From positions 23,154 through 87,153 of the forward strand of contig NZ_JXTE01000031.1 of the NCBI RefSeq assembly GCF_000972385.1: a DNA stretch of 64,000 nt. Direction: 5' to 3'. Both the position numbers and the translations under genes were made by a program. The DNA is from Streptomyces sp. WM6386 (GTDB lineage: Bacteria; Actinomycetota; Actinomycetes; Streptomycetales; Streptomycetaceae). Shown one piece after another: positions 25,901 through 33,302 of the stretch; within the stretch, counting starts at the first letter, position 1; each line of letters begins with the position of its first letter. A model generated the notes under the pieces. That model saw nothing but the letters and a program-made list of their open reading frames with translations. It made no database searches and was not told the DNA's origin.

Positions 25901-26690
25901 ACGAGTACGCCCGCCCGTCCGCCGTGTGCCGCCCGGCGTACCGCAGCGCCCGCTTTCCGGTGAAGCCCGCCCGCGCCTTCGCGGTGGGCGAGCCGTTCGG
26001 GCCGCGGTCGACCAGCGAGAGCATGTCGGGCGGGACGGGCCCGTCGCCGCCGCCCGTGGAGAACTGCACGTCGGCGAGTTGCAGGAGGCCGGAGGCGCCG
26101 TTGTTCGCGGTGACGTCGAGGCGGAGGTGCTGGTACTCGGCCGGCTCCGCGAGGTCGTACGACTTCGTCTGGAAGCGCTCGGCGAAGGCCTGCCCGGCGC
26201 GGGTGTCGAGGGTCTTCCAGTCCTTGCCGTCCGTCGAGCCCTGAAGCGTCCAGTCCTTGGGGTCGCGCTCGGCGTAGTCGTTGGCCGAGACAAGGGCGTA
26301 CATCACGATCTTTCGCGGTTTGTCCAGGTCGAACTCCACCCAGCCGGTGGGCTGGAACGCCAGCCATTTGGTGCCCGGCTCGCCGTCGACGAGGTTCTCC
26401 TTCACCTCGCCGCCGGAGGTGTTCTCGGCGCTCGCGCGGACGTCCGTGACACGGTCGGTCACATTGCCCGGGATGCCGCTGCTGTAGCCGCCGTCGACGC
26501 CCGAGGCGCGCTCCACCGTGTCGGTCCAGTCCGGCACCGGATCGTCCGCCTCGAAGGAGGACGCGAACTCCCGGTCGGCGCCGGGCGCCTCCGGCAGGGC
26601 GGTCGCGGCCCCCTGGGAACCCATGGCCAAAGCAAAGGCGGTCGTGAGAGCGACCGCCGGGCCTCGTCTGTACCGAGCTCTGTGCCGCAT
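22920..26690 (-). CDS. secreted multidomain GH92 alpha-mannosidase with F5/8C-like domains
   Basis: Encodes 1256 residues from the ATG at 26690; starts further upstream are rejected because they would place the operator at 26716-26727 inside the gene. Signal peptide RYRRGPAVALTTAFALAMG. An F5/8-type-C (galactose-binding-like) domain lies at about 65-210 (AENTSGGEVKENLVDGEPGT, DWTLQGSTDGKDWKTLDT), then a beta domain. The GH92 domain covers about 380-1130, with NNGFWDTYRTTWPAYSLLTP and GDEDNGEQSAWFLFSALG. A second discoidin-like domain closes the protein (WVLQGSADGTSWEKLDERSG). It would trim alpha-mannose from glycans outside the cell. Ends 20 bases before GH67 on the same strand, so read-through into GH67 is not possible to exclude. 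Confidence 0.94.
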   Translation of the reverse strand: MRHRARYRRGPAVALTTAFALAMGSQGAATALPEAPGADREFASSFEADDPVPDWTDTVERASGVDGGYSSGIPGNVTDRVTDVRASAENTSGGEVKENLVDGEPGTKWLAFQPTGWVEFDLDKPRKIVMYALVSANDYAERDPKDWTLQGSTDGKDWKTLDTRAGQAFAERFQTKSYDLAEPAEYQHLRLDVTANNGASGLLQLADVQFSTGGGDGPVPPDMLSLVDRGPNGSPTAKARAGFTGKRALRYAGRHTADGRAYSYNKVYDVNVAVGRDTRLAYRVFPSMADGDRDYAATNVAVDLAFTDGTYLSGLGARDLHGFELSPQGQGAAKVLYVNQWNDVASRIGSVAAGKTVDRILVAYDSSGGPAKFRGWLDDVRIGTVAPEKPKTHLSDYALTTRGTNSSGAFSRGNNFPATAVPHGFNFWTPVTNAGSLSWLYDYARANNDDNLPTIQAFSASHEPSPWMGDRQTFQVMPSVAVGVPETGREARELAFRHENETARPYYYGVRFENGLKAEMAPTDHAAALRFTYPGDEASVLFDNVTDQAGLTLDKAAGVVTGYSDVKSGLSTGATRLFVYGVFDKPVVEGDSSGVKGYLRFKDRTVTLRLATSLISIDQAKDNLRQEIPDGTSFEAVKSRAQKQWDRLLGKVEVEGATEDQLTTLYSSLYRLYLYPNSGFEKVGSKHQYASPFSPMPGPDTPTHTGAKIVDGKVYVNNGFWDTYRTTWPAYSLLTPTQAGEMADGFVQQYKDGGWTSRWSSPGYADLMTGTSSDVAFADAYVKGVDFDARSAYEAALKNATVVPPTSGVGRKGMETSPFLGYTSSETHEGLSWALEGYLNDYGIARMGQALYDETGEKRYAEESEYFLNRAREYVNLFDSRAGFFQGRDLAGDWRVESSKYDPRVWGHDYTETNGWGYAFTAPQDSRGLANLYGGRRGLAEKLDEYFATPETASPDFVGSYGGVIHEMTEARDVRMGMYGHSNQVAHHVNYMYDAAGRPWKTQRNVREVLSRLYTGSAIGQGYHGDEDNGEQSAWFLFSALGFYPLVMGSGEYAVGSPLFTKATVHLENGRDLVVKAPKNSTRNVYVQGLKVNGRTWTATSLPHSLISKGGTLAFDMGPRPSSWGTGKNAAPVSITEDDKVPTPRADVLKGASSLFDNTSASEVAVTEVELPVTEAVGAVQYTLTSPSDRSKAPTGWVLQGSADGTSWEKLDERSGESFAWDRQTRAFTVGSPGTYERYRLVLDGEATVSEVELLA

Positions 26691-26715
26691 GCGCCAGCAC
26701 CCTCCTGCCATCGCG

Positions 26716-26727
26716 GACAACGTTGTC
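26716..26727. promoter_or_regulatory. LacI-type operator palindrome, copy 2
   Basis: GACAACGTTGTC, identical to the site at 7967-7978, centred about 32 bases before the GH92 ATG at 26690. Such a position overlaps the expected transcription start or leader and would suit repression. Confidence 0.75.
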
Positions 26728-26813
26728 AACTTCGATGCGCAAGGATCAGTTGTGGCCCAAGTGGTCGGCGGTGTCAAGGGTGTTGAGTGTGGCATTCGGG
26801 CGCAATGCCGGGG

Positions 26814-26853
26814 ATATTTCCGTCAGTCGGTACACAGCCCGCACATATTTCCG
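26814..26853. promoter_or_regulatory. paired direct repeat upstream of ngcE
   Basis: ATATTTCCG occurs at 26814-26822 and 26845-26853, exactly 31 bases apart, close to three helical turns. The pair lies in the 346-base gap between the second GH92 and ngcE. It may be a regulator site. No dre site was found here although ngc genes carry GlcNAc or chitobiose. Function inferred from spacing only. Confidence 0.35.
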
Positions 26854-27036
26854 GGAGGTCTCAACTCGGAAAAGACCCATGGCCAACCTTGCATTCGATC
26901 TTGCTCCGCTGGCGGGAAGTGGACTATACCTGTCGGCGATTCACCGCACTTCCTGCACGACCCAGCGTGACCCGAACGCGGTGCCCGGGAGGATCCGGTT
27001 CACCGCCTGAGTCCTGGAGAAGGCGAGGACTTGAGC

Positions 27037-28482
27037 ATGGGATCCACTTCCGCCGAGAACAGCAACAAAGGCTCCGTCGGCCGCCGCGATCTGATCAAGC
27101 GGTCCGCCGCGCTCGGTCTGATCTCCGTACCCACCATGAGCGTCCTCTCCGCCTGCGCCAGCGGCGGCGGGGACGACAGTTCCGACAACGACACCGGAGG
27201 CAAGACCTCCAAGTCCAACCCCTTCGGCGTGAAGGACGGCGGCAAGCTCGACGTCGTCATCTTCAAGGGCGGCTACGGCGACGACTACGCCAAGGCCTGG
27301 GAGGCGAGCTTCAAGAAGAAGTGGGGCGTGACCTCCGTCCACACCGGCACCCAGGAGATCACCGGCAAGCTCCAGCCCCGCTTCAACGCGGGCAACCCGC
27401 CGGACATCGTGGACGACTCCGGTGCCCAGCAGATCCCGATCGACGTGCTGTACAAGAACGGCCAGCTGCTCGACCTCGCCGTGGTCCTGGACGCCCCGTC
27501 GATCGACGACCCGGCCAAGAAGGTCCGCGACACGCTGATCCCCGGCACCCTCGACGCGGGCATGCAGGGTGGCAAGGTCGTCGCCCTGAACTACATCTAC
27601 ACGGTGTGGGGCCTGTGGTACTCCGGCAAGCTCTTCAAGGAGAAGGGCTGGACGGAGCCCAAGACCTGGGACGAGTTCCTCGCCATCTGCAAGGACGCCA
27701 AGTCCCAGGGCATCGGCGGCCTCGCCCACCAGGGCAAGTACCCGTACTACATCAACGTCGCCATCATGGACCTGATCGCCAAGACCGGCGGCCTGGAGGC
27801 CATGAAGGCGATCGACAACCTGGAGCCCAACGCGTTCGTGGGCTCCGACGCCGCGAAGGCCGCCGTCGAGGCGGTCTACGAGGTCGTCGAGAAGGGCTAC
27901 TTGATGCCCGGCACGAACGGCCTGACCCACACCGAGTCCCAGACCCGGTGGAACCAGTACAAGGCCGTGTTCATCACCAGCGGCTCCTGGCTGGAGAACG
28001 AGCAGCTCAAGACGACGCCGTCCGACTTCGACATGAAGTTCCTGCCGATGCCGCTGCTGCCCGGCAGCAAGCTGCCCTTCCAGGCGATCCGGGCCGGTTC
28101 CGGTGAGCCCTTCATCATCCCGGCCAAGGCCAAGAACCTGCCCGCGGCCAAGGAGTTCGTGCGGATGATGCTGTCCAAGGAGTGGTCGACGACCTTCGCC
28201 AAGGAGGCGAACTCGCTGACCATCGTCAAGGACGGCGTCGACACCGGGGTCCAGCTGCGGCCGGGCACCCAGTCGACGGTCGAGGCGTCCAAGGCGGCCG
28301 GTGACGACACCTTCCGTTTCCTGTACACCGAGTGGTACAGCGAGATGGGTACGGCGATCGAGAACGCGTCCAACGAGCTGATGGCCAAGCGGATCCAGCC
28401 GGCGGAGTGGCTCAAGCGGGCTCAGGCCGCCGTCGACAAGCAGGCCAAGGACCCGGAGTCGAAGAAGAACCACCGGGACTGA
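27037..28482 (+). CDS. ngcE: N-acetylglucosamine/chitobiose-binding lipoprotein NgcE
   Basis: Encodes 481 residues. ATG 27037 is preceded by GAGGA at 7 bases. The N-terminus has a twin-arginine segment (VGRRDLIKRSAALGL) and lipobox LSAC, so it is a Tat-type lipoprotein. Sequence style (FKGGYGDDYAKAWEASFKKK, PRFNAGNPPDIVDDSG, IPAKAKNLPAAKEFVRMM) and the following permeases and rok7B7-xylFGH fit NgcE of S. olivaceoviridis and S. coelicolor, which binds GlcNAc and N,N'-diacetylchitobiose. It starts the importer operon; a hairpin follows and probably lowers expression of the permeases relative to this protein. Confidence 0.9.
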   Translation: MGSTSAENSNKGSVGRRDLIKRSAALGLISVPTMSVLSACASGGGDDSSDNDTGGKTSKSNPFGVKDGGKLDVVIFKGGYGDDYAKAWEASFKKKWGVTSVHTGTQEITGKLQPRFNAGNPPDIVDDSGAQQIPIDVLYKNGQLLDLAVVLDAPSIDDPAKKVRDTLIPGTLDAGMQGGKVVALNYIYTVWGLWYSGKLFKEKGWTEPKTWDEFLAICKDAKSQGIGGLAHQGKYPYYINVAIMDLIAKTGGLEAMKAIDNLEPNAFVGSDAAKAAVEAVYEVVEKGYLMPGTNGLTHTESQTRWNQYKAVFITSGSWLENEQLKTTPSDFDMKFLPMPLLPGSKLPFQAIRAGSGEPFIIPAKAKNLPAAKEFVRMMLSKEWSTTFAKEANSLTIVKDGVDTGVQLRPGTQSTVEASKAAGDDTFRFLYTEWYSEMGTAIENASNELMAKRIQPAEWLKRAQAAVDKQAKDPESKKNHRD

Positions 28483-28491
28483 TCACAGTGC

Positions 28492-28517
28492 CCCGCGCCC
28501 CGGAAAAGGGGCGCGGG
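28492..28517 (+). terminator. intercistronic hairpin (attenuator) after ngcE
   Basis: CCCGCGCCCC (28492-28501) pairs with GGGGCGCGGG (28508-28517) around a 6-base loop. It starts 9 bases after the ngcE stop and 60 before ngcF. Its position suggests partial termination or mRNA stabilisation that favours the binding protein. Confidence 0.75.
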
Positions 28518-28551
28518 CGTTCCGCCGGGAGACCAGGGGCAGGAAACGCCA

Positions 28552-29481
28552 ATGCGCAAAGGGCAGTACCGGTTCGTCGCGGGATTTCTGTTCGCTCCCG
28601 TGGCGCTCTATGTGATCTTCGTGATCTGGCCGTACATCCAGACGTTCGGATATTCGCTGACCGACTGGAAGGGGCAGTCCCAGACCTTCAAGTTCGTCGG
28701 CCTGGACAACTACAAGGCGCTGTTCCAGGACGACATCTTCATGGGGGCGATCTGGCACAACATCCTGTTCCTGATCTTCATTCCCCTGGTCACCATTCTG
28801 CTCGCGCTGTTCTTCGCCTTCATGCTCAACGTGGGCGGGCGCAGCCGGGCCGGCGGGGTCGCGGGGGTCGCCGGATCCAAGTACTACAAGATCATCTATT
28901 TCTTCCCGCAGGTGCTGTCGCTGGCGATCATGGCGGTGCTGTTCGGGGCCGTCTACCGCAGTGACGGCGGCGGCATGCTCAACGGGCTCCTCATCAAGCT
29001 GGGCCTGGTCGACGCCCAGAGCCCCATCGAGTGGCTCAACGAGCCCGACCTCGTGCTGTGGGCGCTGCTCGTGGTGGTCGTCTGGCACGGCGTCGGCTTC
29101 TACCTCGTGCTGTTCTCCGCCGCCATGCAGTCCATCCCGAAGGACATCTACGAGGCCGCGCTCATCGACGGCGCCGGCCGCTCGCAGTCCTTCTTCCGCA
29201 TCACGCTGCCGCTGCTCTGGGAGTCCGTACAGACCGCCTGGGTCTATCTCGGCATCGCGGCGATGGACATGTTCATCCTGGTCTCCACGATGACCTCCGG
29301 CGACTACGGAGGCGGCCCCGACCACCACAGCGAGGTCATGGCGACCGTGATGATGCGCAACTTCCTGCTGTACGGCAAGAGCGGGTACGCCTGCGCCATG
29401 GGCGTGGTCATGCTCGTTCTCACCCTGATCGTGTCCGTGTTCACGTTGCGCGCCACCCGCCGCGACCGCGTCGAGTTCTGA
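28552..29481 (+). CDS. ngcF: GlcNAc/chitobiose ABC importer permease NgcF
   Basis: Encodes 309 residues, ATG 28552. It has six predicted helices, beginning FVAGFLFAPVALYVIFVIWPYI, and the EAA loop is YEAALIDGAGRSQSFFRITLPLL. It belongs to the CUT1 family and forms the membrane channel with NgcG, while energy presumably comes from the shared MsiK ATPase encoded elsewhere. A periplasmic-type loop around KFVGLDNYKALFQD is typical of the first permease of CUT1 pairs. Confidence 0.9.
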   Translation: MRKGQYRFVAGFLFAPVALYVIFVIWPYIQTFGYSLTDWKGQSQTFKFVGLDNYKALFQDDIFMGAIWHNILFLIFIPLVTILLALFFAFMLNVGGRSRAGGVAGVAGSKYYKIIYFFPQVLSLAIMAVLFGAVYRSDGGGMLNGLLIKLGLVDAQSPIEWLNEPDLVLWALLVVVVWHGVGFYLVLFSAAMQSIPKDIYEAALIDGAGRSQSFFRITLPLLWESVQTAWVYLGIAAMDMFILVSTMTSGDYGGGPDHHSEVMATVMMRNFLLYGKSGYACAMGVVMLVLTLIVSVFTLRATRRDRVEF

Positions 29482-29501
29482 GCGGGGAGAGAAGACACCT
29501 C

Positions 29502-30437
29502 ATGAGCGCACCTCTCAAGGAGACCGCCGCCTCGGGCGGTTCGGTCCCCGCCCAGCCCTCGATCGGCAAGACCCCGGCCCGCCCCGGCGACCAGCGCGGT
29601 GAAGGCCTCGCACTGAACGTCTTCTCGCACGGCTTCCTCGCCCTGTGGGCGCTGTTGATCGTGCTGCCGCTGCTGTGGCTGGTGCTGAGCTCCTTCAGGA
29701 CCGATGCCCAGATCGGCGGTTCGGCCTTCGGCTGGCCGCAGAACTGGTCGCTGGACGTCTTCTCCCGCGCCTGGGACAAGGGCATCGGCGACTACTTCGT
29801 CAACACCGTCATCGTGCTGGTCTTCTCGGTGCCGCTGACGATGCTGTTCGGCTCGATGGCGGCGTACGTGCTGGCCCGCTACGAGTTCTGGGGCAACCGT
29901 TTCCTGTACTACTTCTTCGTGGCCGGCGCGATGTTCCCGGTGTTCCTCGCCCTCGTCCCGCTGTTCTTCATGGTCAAACGGCTGGACATGCTGAACACCT
30001 ATCAGGGCCTGATCCTGGTCTACATCGCCTACTCGATGCCGTTCACGGTCTTCTTCATGCACGCCTTCTTCCGGACCCTGCCGACCGCGGTCTTCGAGGC
30101 GGCGATCCTGGACGGGGCCTCGCACACCCGGACGTTCTTCCAGGTGATGCTGCCGATGGCGAAGGCGGGCCTGCTCAGTGTCGGCATCTTCAACACCCTC
30201 GGCCAGTGGAACCAGTTCATCCTGCCGACGGTCCTCATGCAGCCGCAGAGCGGTGACGATCCCGAGCGCTATGTCCTCACCCAGGGGCTCATCCAGCTCC
30301 AGCAGCAACAGGGGTACGCCTCCGATCTTCCGGTTCTCTTCGCGGGCGTGACCATCGCGATGATCCCGATGCTGGTCGTGTACCTGTCCTTCCAGCGTCA
30401 GGTGCAGGCGGGGCTGACATCCGCGACCTTGAAGTGA
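29502..30437 (+). CDS. ngcG: GlcNAc/chitobiose ABC importer permease NgcG
   Basis: Encodes 311 residues from ATG 29502, 20 bases after ngcF. A 35-residue polar N-terminal tail (PAQPSIGKTPARPGDQRG) precedes six helices. The EAA loop is FEAAILDGASHTRTFFQVMLP. LQQQQGYASDLPVLFAGVTI near the C-terminus is a NgcG-like segment. Last gene of ngcEFG; 194 bases separate it from rok7B7, where a possible Rok7B7 site lies. Confidence 0.9.
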   Translation: MSAPLKETAASGGSVPAQPSIGKTPARPGDQRGEGLALNVFSHGFLALWALLIVLPLLWLVLSSFRTDAQIGGSAFGWPQNWSLDVFSRAWDKGIGDYFVNTVIVLVFSVPLTMLFGSMAAYVLARYEFWGNRFLYYFFVAGAMFPVFLALVPLFFMVKRLDMLNTYQGLILVYIAYSMPFTVFFMHAFFRTLPTAVFEAAILDGASHTRTFFQVMLPMAKAGLLSVGIFNTLGQWNQFILPTVLMQPQSGDDPERYVLTQGLIQLQQQQGYASDLPVLFAGVTIAMIPMLVVYLSFQRQVQAGLTSATLK

Positions 30438-30572
30438 AGCGCGCGTAGCGCTCCGGAACCGACCGTGCGCACGCCGTTCCCCGCCCTGGGAGCGGCGTAC
30501 GCCGACGTGGCCGGAGCCGCGGATACTGTTCAACCTCTTGACGGAAGGCGACCCGAACGGCTCAGCTTAGAG

Positions 30573-30585
30573 TTCACTAGTTGGA
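30573..30585. promoter_or_regulatory. possible Rok7B7 site upstream of rok7B7
   Basis: TTCACTAGTTGGA matches 11 of 13 positions of the Rok7B7 consensus TTKAMKHSTTSAV as I remember it from S. coelicolor. It lies 46 bases before the GTG at 30632, so autoregulation is plausible. The match is imperfect. Confidence 0.5.
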
Positions 30586-30631
30586 CACTCACGGGGCCTC
30601 ATAGAAGCGGTCCCGCGCGCAGGAGGTCGTC

Positions 30632-31831
30632 GTGGAGACTCCGGGGTCGCAGTCGTCACTGCACCGAGCCAACCTGGAACGGGTCGTCCGGGCCGTCCGG
30701 CTGGCCGGGTCGCTCACCCAGGCGGAGATCGCCCGGACCACCGGTCTGTCCGCGGCCACCGTCTCCAATATCGTCCGTGAGCTCAAGGACGGCGGAACCG
30801 TCGAGGTCACGCCCACTTCGGCGGGTGGCCGGCGGGCCCGCAGCGTCTCGCTCAGCGGGGACGCCGGCATTGTGATCGGCGTCGATTTCGGCCATACGCA
30901 CCTACGGGTCGCGGTCGGCAACCTCGCCCACCAGGTGCTGGCCGAGGAGTCCGAGCCGCTGGACGTGGACGCCTCCTCGACGCAGGGCTTCGACCGGGCG
31001 GAAGAGCTGGTCAACCGCCTGATCGCGGCGACCGGCGTCGACCGCTCCAAGATCGCCGGGGTGGGTCTCGGTGTCCCCGGCCCGATCGATGTGGAGTCCG
31101 GTTCCCTGGGCTCCTCCGCGATCCTGCCGGGGTGGATCGGCACCAAGCCCGCCGAGGAGCTGGGAGGCCGTCTGGGCGTCCCCGTGCACGTCGACAACGA
31201 CGCCAACCTGGGCGCCCTCGGCGAGATGGTCTGGGGCGCCGGCAGAGGCGCCAGAGACCTGGCGTACATCAAGGTCGCCAGTGGTGTCGGCGCAGGTCTG
31301 GTCATCAGCGGCAAGATCTACCGGGGCCCGGGTGGCACAGCGGGAGAAATCGGGCATATTACTCTTGATGAGTCCGGCCCGGTCTGCCGCTGTGGAAACC
31401 GTGGCTGCCTGGAGACCTTCGCGGCCGCGCGTTATGTGCTGCCGCTCCTCCAGTCCAGTCACGGCACCGACCTGACGATGGAAGGCGTCGTACGGCTGGC
31501 CAGGGACGGAGACCCAGGCTGCCGTCGGGTGATCGCCGACGTCGGCCGACACATCGGCAGTGGAGTAGCCAATCTCTGCAATCTCCTGAACCCGAGCAGG
31601 GTGGTCCTGGGCGGTGATCTCGCCGAGGCCGGTGAGCTGGTGCTCGGCCCCATCAGGGAGTCCGTGGGCCGGTACGCCATCCCTAGCGCGGCACGTCAAC
31701 TCTCCGTTCTTCCGGGGGCACTTGGGGGCCGTGCGGAGGTGCTCGGAGCGCTCGCTCTCGCACTTAGCGAGATGGGCGATTCGACCCTTTTGGACGGCAC
31801 GCTGCATGCAGCAGCCCCTGCCTTCACTTAG
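30632..31831 (+). CDS. rok7B7: ROK-family regulator Rok7B7
   Basis: Encodes 399 residues; GTG 30632 with GGAGG 5 bases upstream. A winged helix-turn-helix lies at residues 20-75 (SLTQAEIARTTGLSAATVSN). A ROK sugar-kinase-like domain follows with IGVDFGHTHLRVAVG, GVGLGVPGPID and the zinc motif CRCGNRGCLETF. In S. coelicolor the orthologue between ngcEFG and xylFGH controls xylose uptake and carbon catabolite repression. Symbol given for that synteny plus the binding site before xylF. Confidence 0.92.
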   Translation: METPGSQSSLHRANLERVVRAVRLAGSLTQAEIARTTGLSAATVSNIVRELKDGGTVEVTPTSAGGRRARSVSLSGDAGIVIGVDFGHTHLRVAVGNLAHQVLAEESEPLDVDASSTQGFDRAEELVNRLIAATGVDRSKIAGVGLGVPGPIDVESGSLGSSAILPGWIGTKPAEELGGRLGVPVHVDNDANLGALGEMVWGAGRGARDLAYIKVASGVGAGLVISGKIYRGPGGTAGEIGHITLDESGPVCRCGNRGCLETFAAARYVLPLLQSSHGTDLTMEGVVRLARDGDPGCRRVIADVGRHIGSGVANLCNLLNPSRVVLGGDLAEAGELVLGPIRESVGRYAIPSAARQLSVLPGALGGRAEVLGALALALSEMGDSTLLDGTLHAAAPAFT

Positions 31832-31865
31832 AGAACGAAACCCGCCGTTGCCAACCCGTTAAGTA

Positions 31866-31878
31866 TTTACTTCTTGAC
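31866..31878. promoter_or_regulatory. Rok7B7 site upstream of xylF
   Basis: TTTACTTCTTGAC fits all 13 positions of the consensus TTKAMKHSTTSAV recalled for Rok7B7. It lies 73 bases before the xylF start and overlaps a small palindrome AAGTA-TT-TACTT at 31861-31872. Its last bases form TTGAC(G), which could double as a -35 element. The match is seen; the consensus is from memory. Confidence 0.75.
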
Positions 31879-31951
31879 GTCGCACGTACGGCCGAGTTGA
31901 CTTCCAGCCACCTCGGCCGCAACGACGCGGCCTCGTCAGGGAGGTTTCAAA

Positions 31952-33049
31952 GTGAACACGCTTATGCGTCGTGCGGCCGTGCCCGTTCTGGTCTCGGCTC
32001 TTGCTCTCTCCGCCGCCGCCTGTGGCAAGGCCGGAGACGACGACAACGACAGCGGCGGCAGCGGCTCCGACAACAAGTCGATCGGCCTGCTCCTGCCCGA
32101 CAGTGTCACCACGCGTTACGAGCAGTTCGACCGGCCGTTCTTCGAGGCCAAGGTCAAGGAGCTGTGCGACGACTGCACCGTCTCCTACAACAACGCCGGC
32201 GCCGACGCCGCCAAGCAGGCCCAGCAGGTCAGCACCATGGTGACCAAGGGCGTGAAGGTCATCGTCGTCTCCGCCCAGGACTCGGCCGCGATCAAGTCCT
32301 CGATCGACGCCGCGGTGAAGAAGGGCGTCAAGGTCATCGCGTACGACCGTCTGGCCCAGGGCCCGGTCTCCGCGTACGTCTCCTTCGACAACAAGAAGGT
32401 CGGCGAGCTCCAGGGCCAGGCCCTCCTCGACTCCCTCGGCGCCAAGGCGACCCCCAAGGCCAACGTCGTCATGATCAACGGTGACGACGCCGACCCGAAC
32501 GCCGCGCTCTTCAAGGAGGGCGCCCACAGCGTCCTCGACGGCAAGGTCAAGATCGCCTACGAGCAGTCCGGCCTGTGGAAGGACTCGGTCGCCGCGCAGA
32601 AGATGAAGGCGGCCATCACCCAGCTCGGCAAGAAGAACATCGCGGGCGTCTACGCCGCCAACGACGGTATGGCCGGTGGTATCGCCACCACCCTCAAGGG
32701 CGCCGGCATCTCCGGTATCCCGCTGACGGGTCAGGACGCCGAGCTCGCCGGTATCCAGCGCATCGTCGCCGGTACGCAGTCCAGCACGGTCTACAAGGCC
32801 TTCAAGCCGGAGGCCGACGCCGCCGCCCAGCTCGCGGTCAACCTGCTCGAGGGCAAGAGCATCGACTCCCTCGCCACGACGACCATGACCAACGGCTCCG
32901 GCGACAAGGTTCCGTCGCAGCTGCTGACCCCGGTCTCCGTCACCGTCGACAACATCAAGGACACGGTGATCAAGGACAAGCTGTACACCGTGGACCAGAT
33001 CTGCACCGCCGAGTACGCCGCCGCGTGCAAGAAGGCCGGTCTGCAGTAG
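31952..33049 (+). CDS. xylF: xylose-binding lipoprotein XylF
   Basis: Encodes 365 residues; GTG 31952 behind AGGGAGG. Lipoprotein signal: MRRAAVPVLVSALALSAAAC. Periplasmic-binding fold of the ribose/xylose (CUT2) type, with IGLLLPDSVTTRYEQFDRPF, VIAYDRLAQGPVSAYVSFDN and GVYAANDGMAGGIATTLKGA. The downstream ATPase and permease complete a CUT2 importer. Regulated most likely by Rok7B7 through the site at 31866-31878. A strong hairpin directly follows the stop. Confidence 0.93.
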   Translation: MNTLMRRAAVPVLVSALALSAAACGKAGDDDNDSGGSGSDNKSIGLLLPDSVTTRYEQFDRPFFEAKVKELCDDCTVSYNNAGADAAKQAQQVSTMVTKGVKVIVVSAQDSAAIKSSIDAAVKKGVKVIAYDRLAQGPVSAYVSFDNKKVGELQGQALLDSLGAKATPKANVVMINGDDADPNAALFKEGAHSVLDGKVKIAYEQSGLWKDSVAAQKMKAAITQLGKKNIAGVYAANDGMAGGIATTLKGAGISGIPLTGQDAELAGIQRIVAGTQSSTVYKAFKPEADAAAQLAVNLLEGKSIDSLATTTMTNGSGDKVPSQLLTPVSVTVDNIKDTVIKDKLYTVDQICTAEYAAACKKAGLQ

Positions 33050-33059
33050 TCACCGCCCC

Positions 33060-33089
33060 GAGGGCGTGCCTTTGATCCGGCACGCCCTC
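33060..33089 (+). terminator. intercistronic hairpin (attenuator) after xylF
   Basis: GAGGGCGTGCC (33060-33070) pairs with GGCACGCCCTC (33079-33089), an 11-base perfect stem with an 8-base loop. It starts 10 bases after the xylF stop. The next gene begins 213 bases later, so most transcripts may end here, giving more XylF than XylG/XylH. Confidence 0.82.
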
Positions 33090-33302
33090 CTGGCAGGTAC
33101 AGCCCCCTCCGGCGCCCGCCCCGCCTTCATACCCCGCTGCGGGACGGGCGCCGGACGGAAGCATGGCGAACGCGCCCGTTGCCAACAAGCACGGGCTGCG
33201 CGCAAGTTCATCAGTAAGTCGGTGCCCCCTTCGGCATCCCCCTCCGCGCCTTACCCCAAGCGCGGCATCCCCGCCGGTCAGGCGGCGAAGGAGATGGTTC
33301 AC

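Noticed and set aside
26757..26775. AAGTGGTCGGCGGTGTC as a dre site for ngcE
   Set aside because: Only the left half resembles AGTGGTC; the second half lacks GACCA, so it does not fit DasR recognition.
30528..30545. A second Rok7B7-like site ending CTTGAC before rok7B7
   Set aside because: Matches about 9 of 13 consensus positions, no better than expected by chance when many offsets are tried. The site at 30573-30585 is better.
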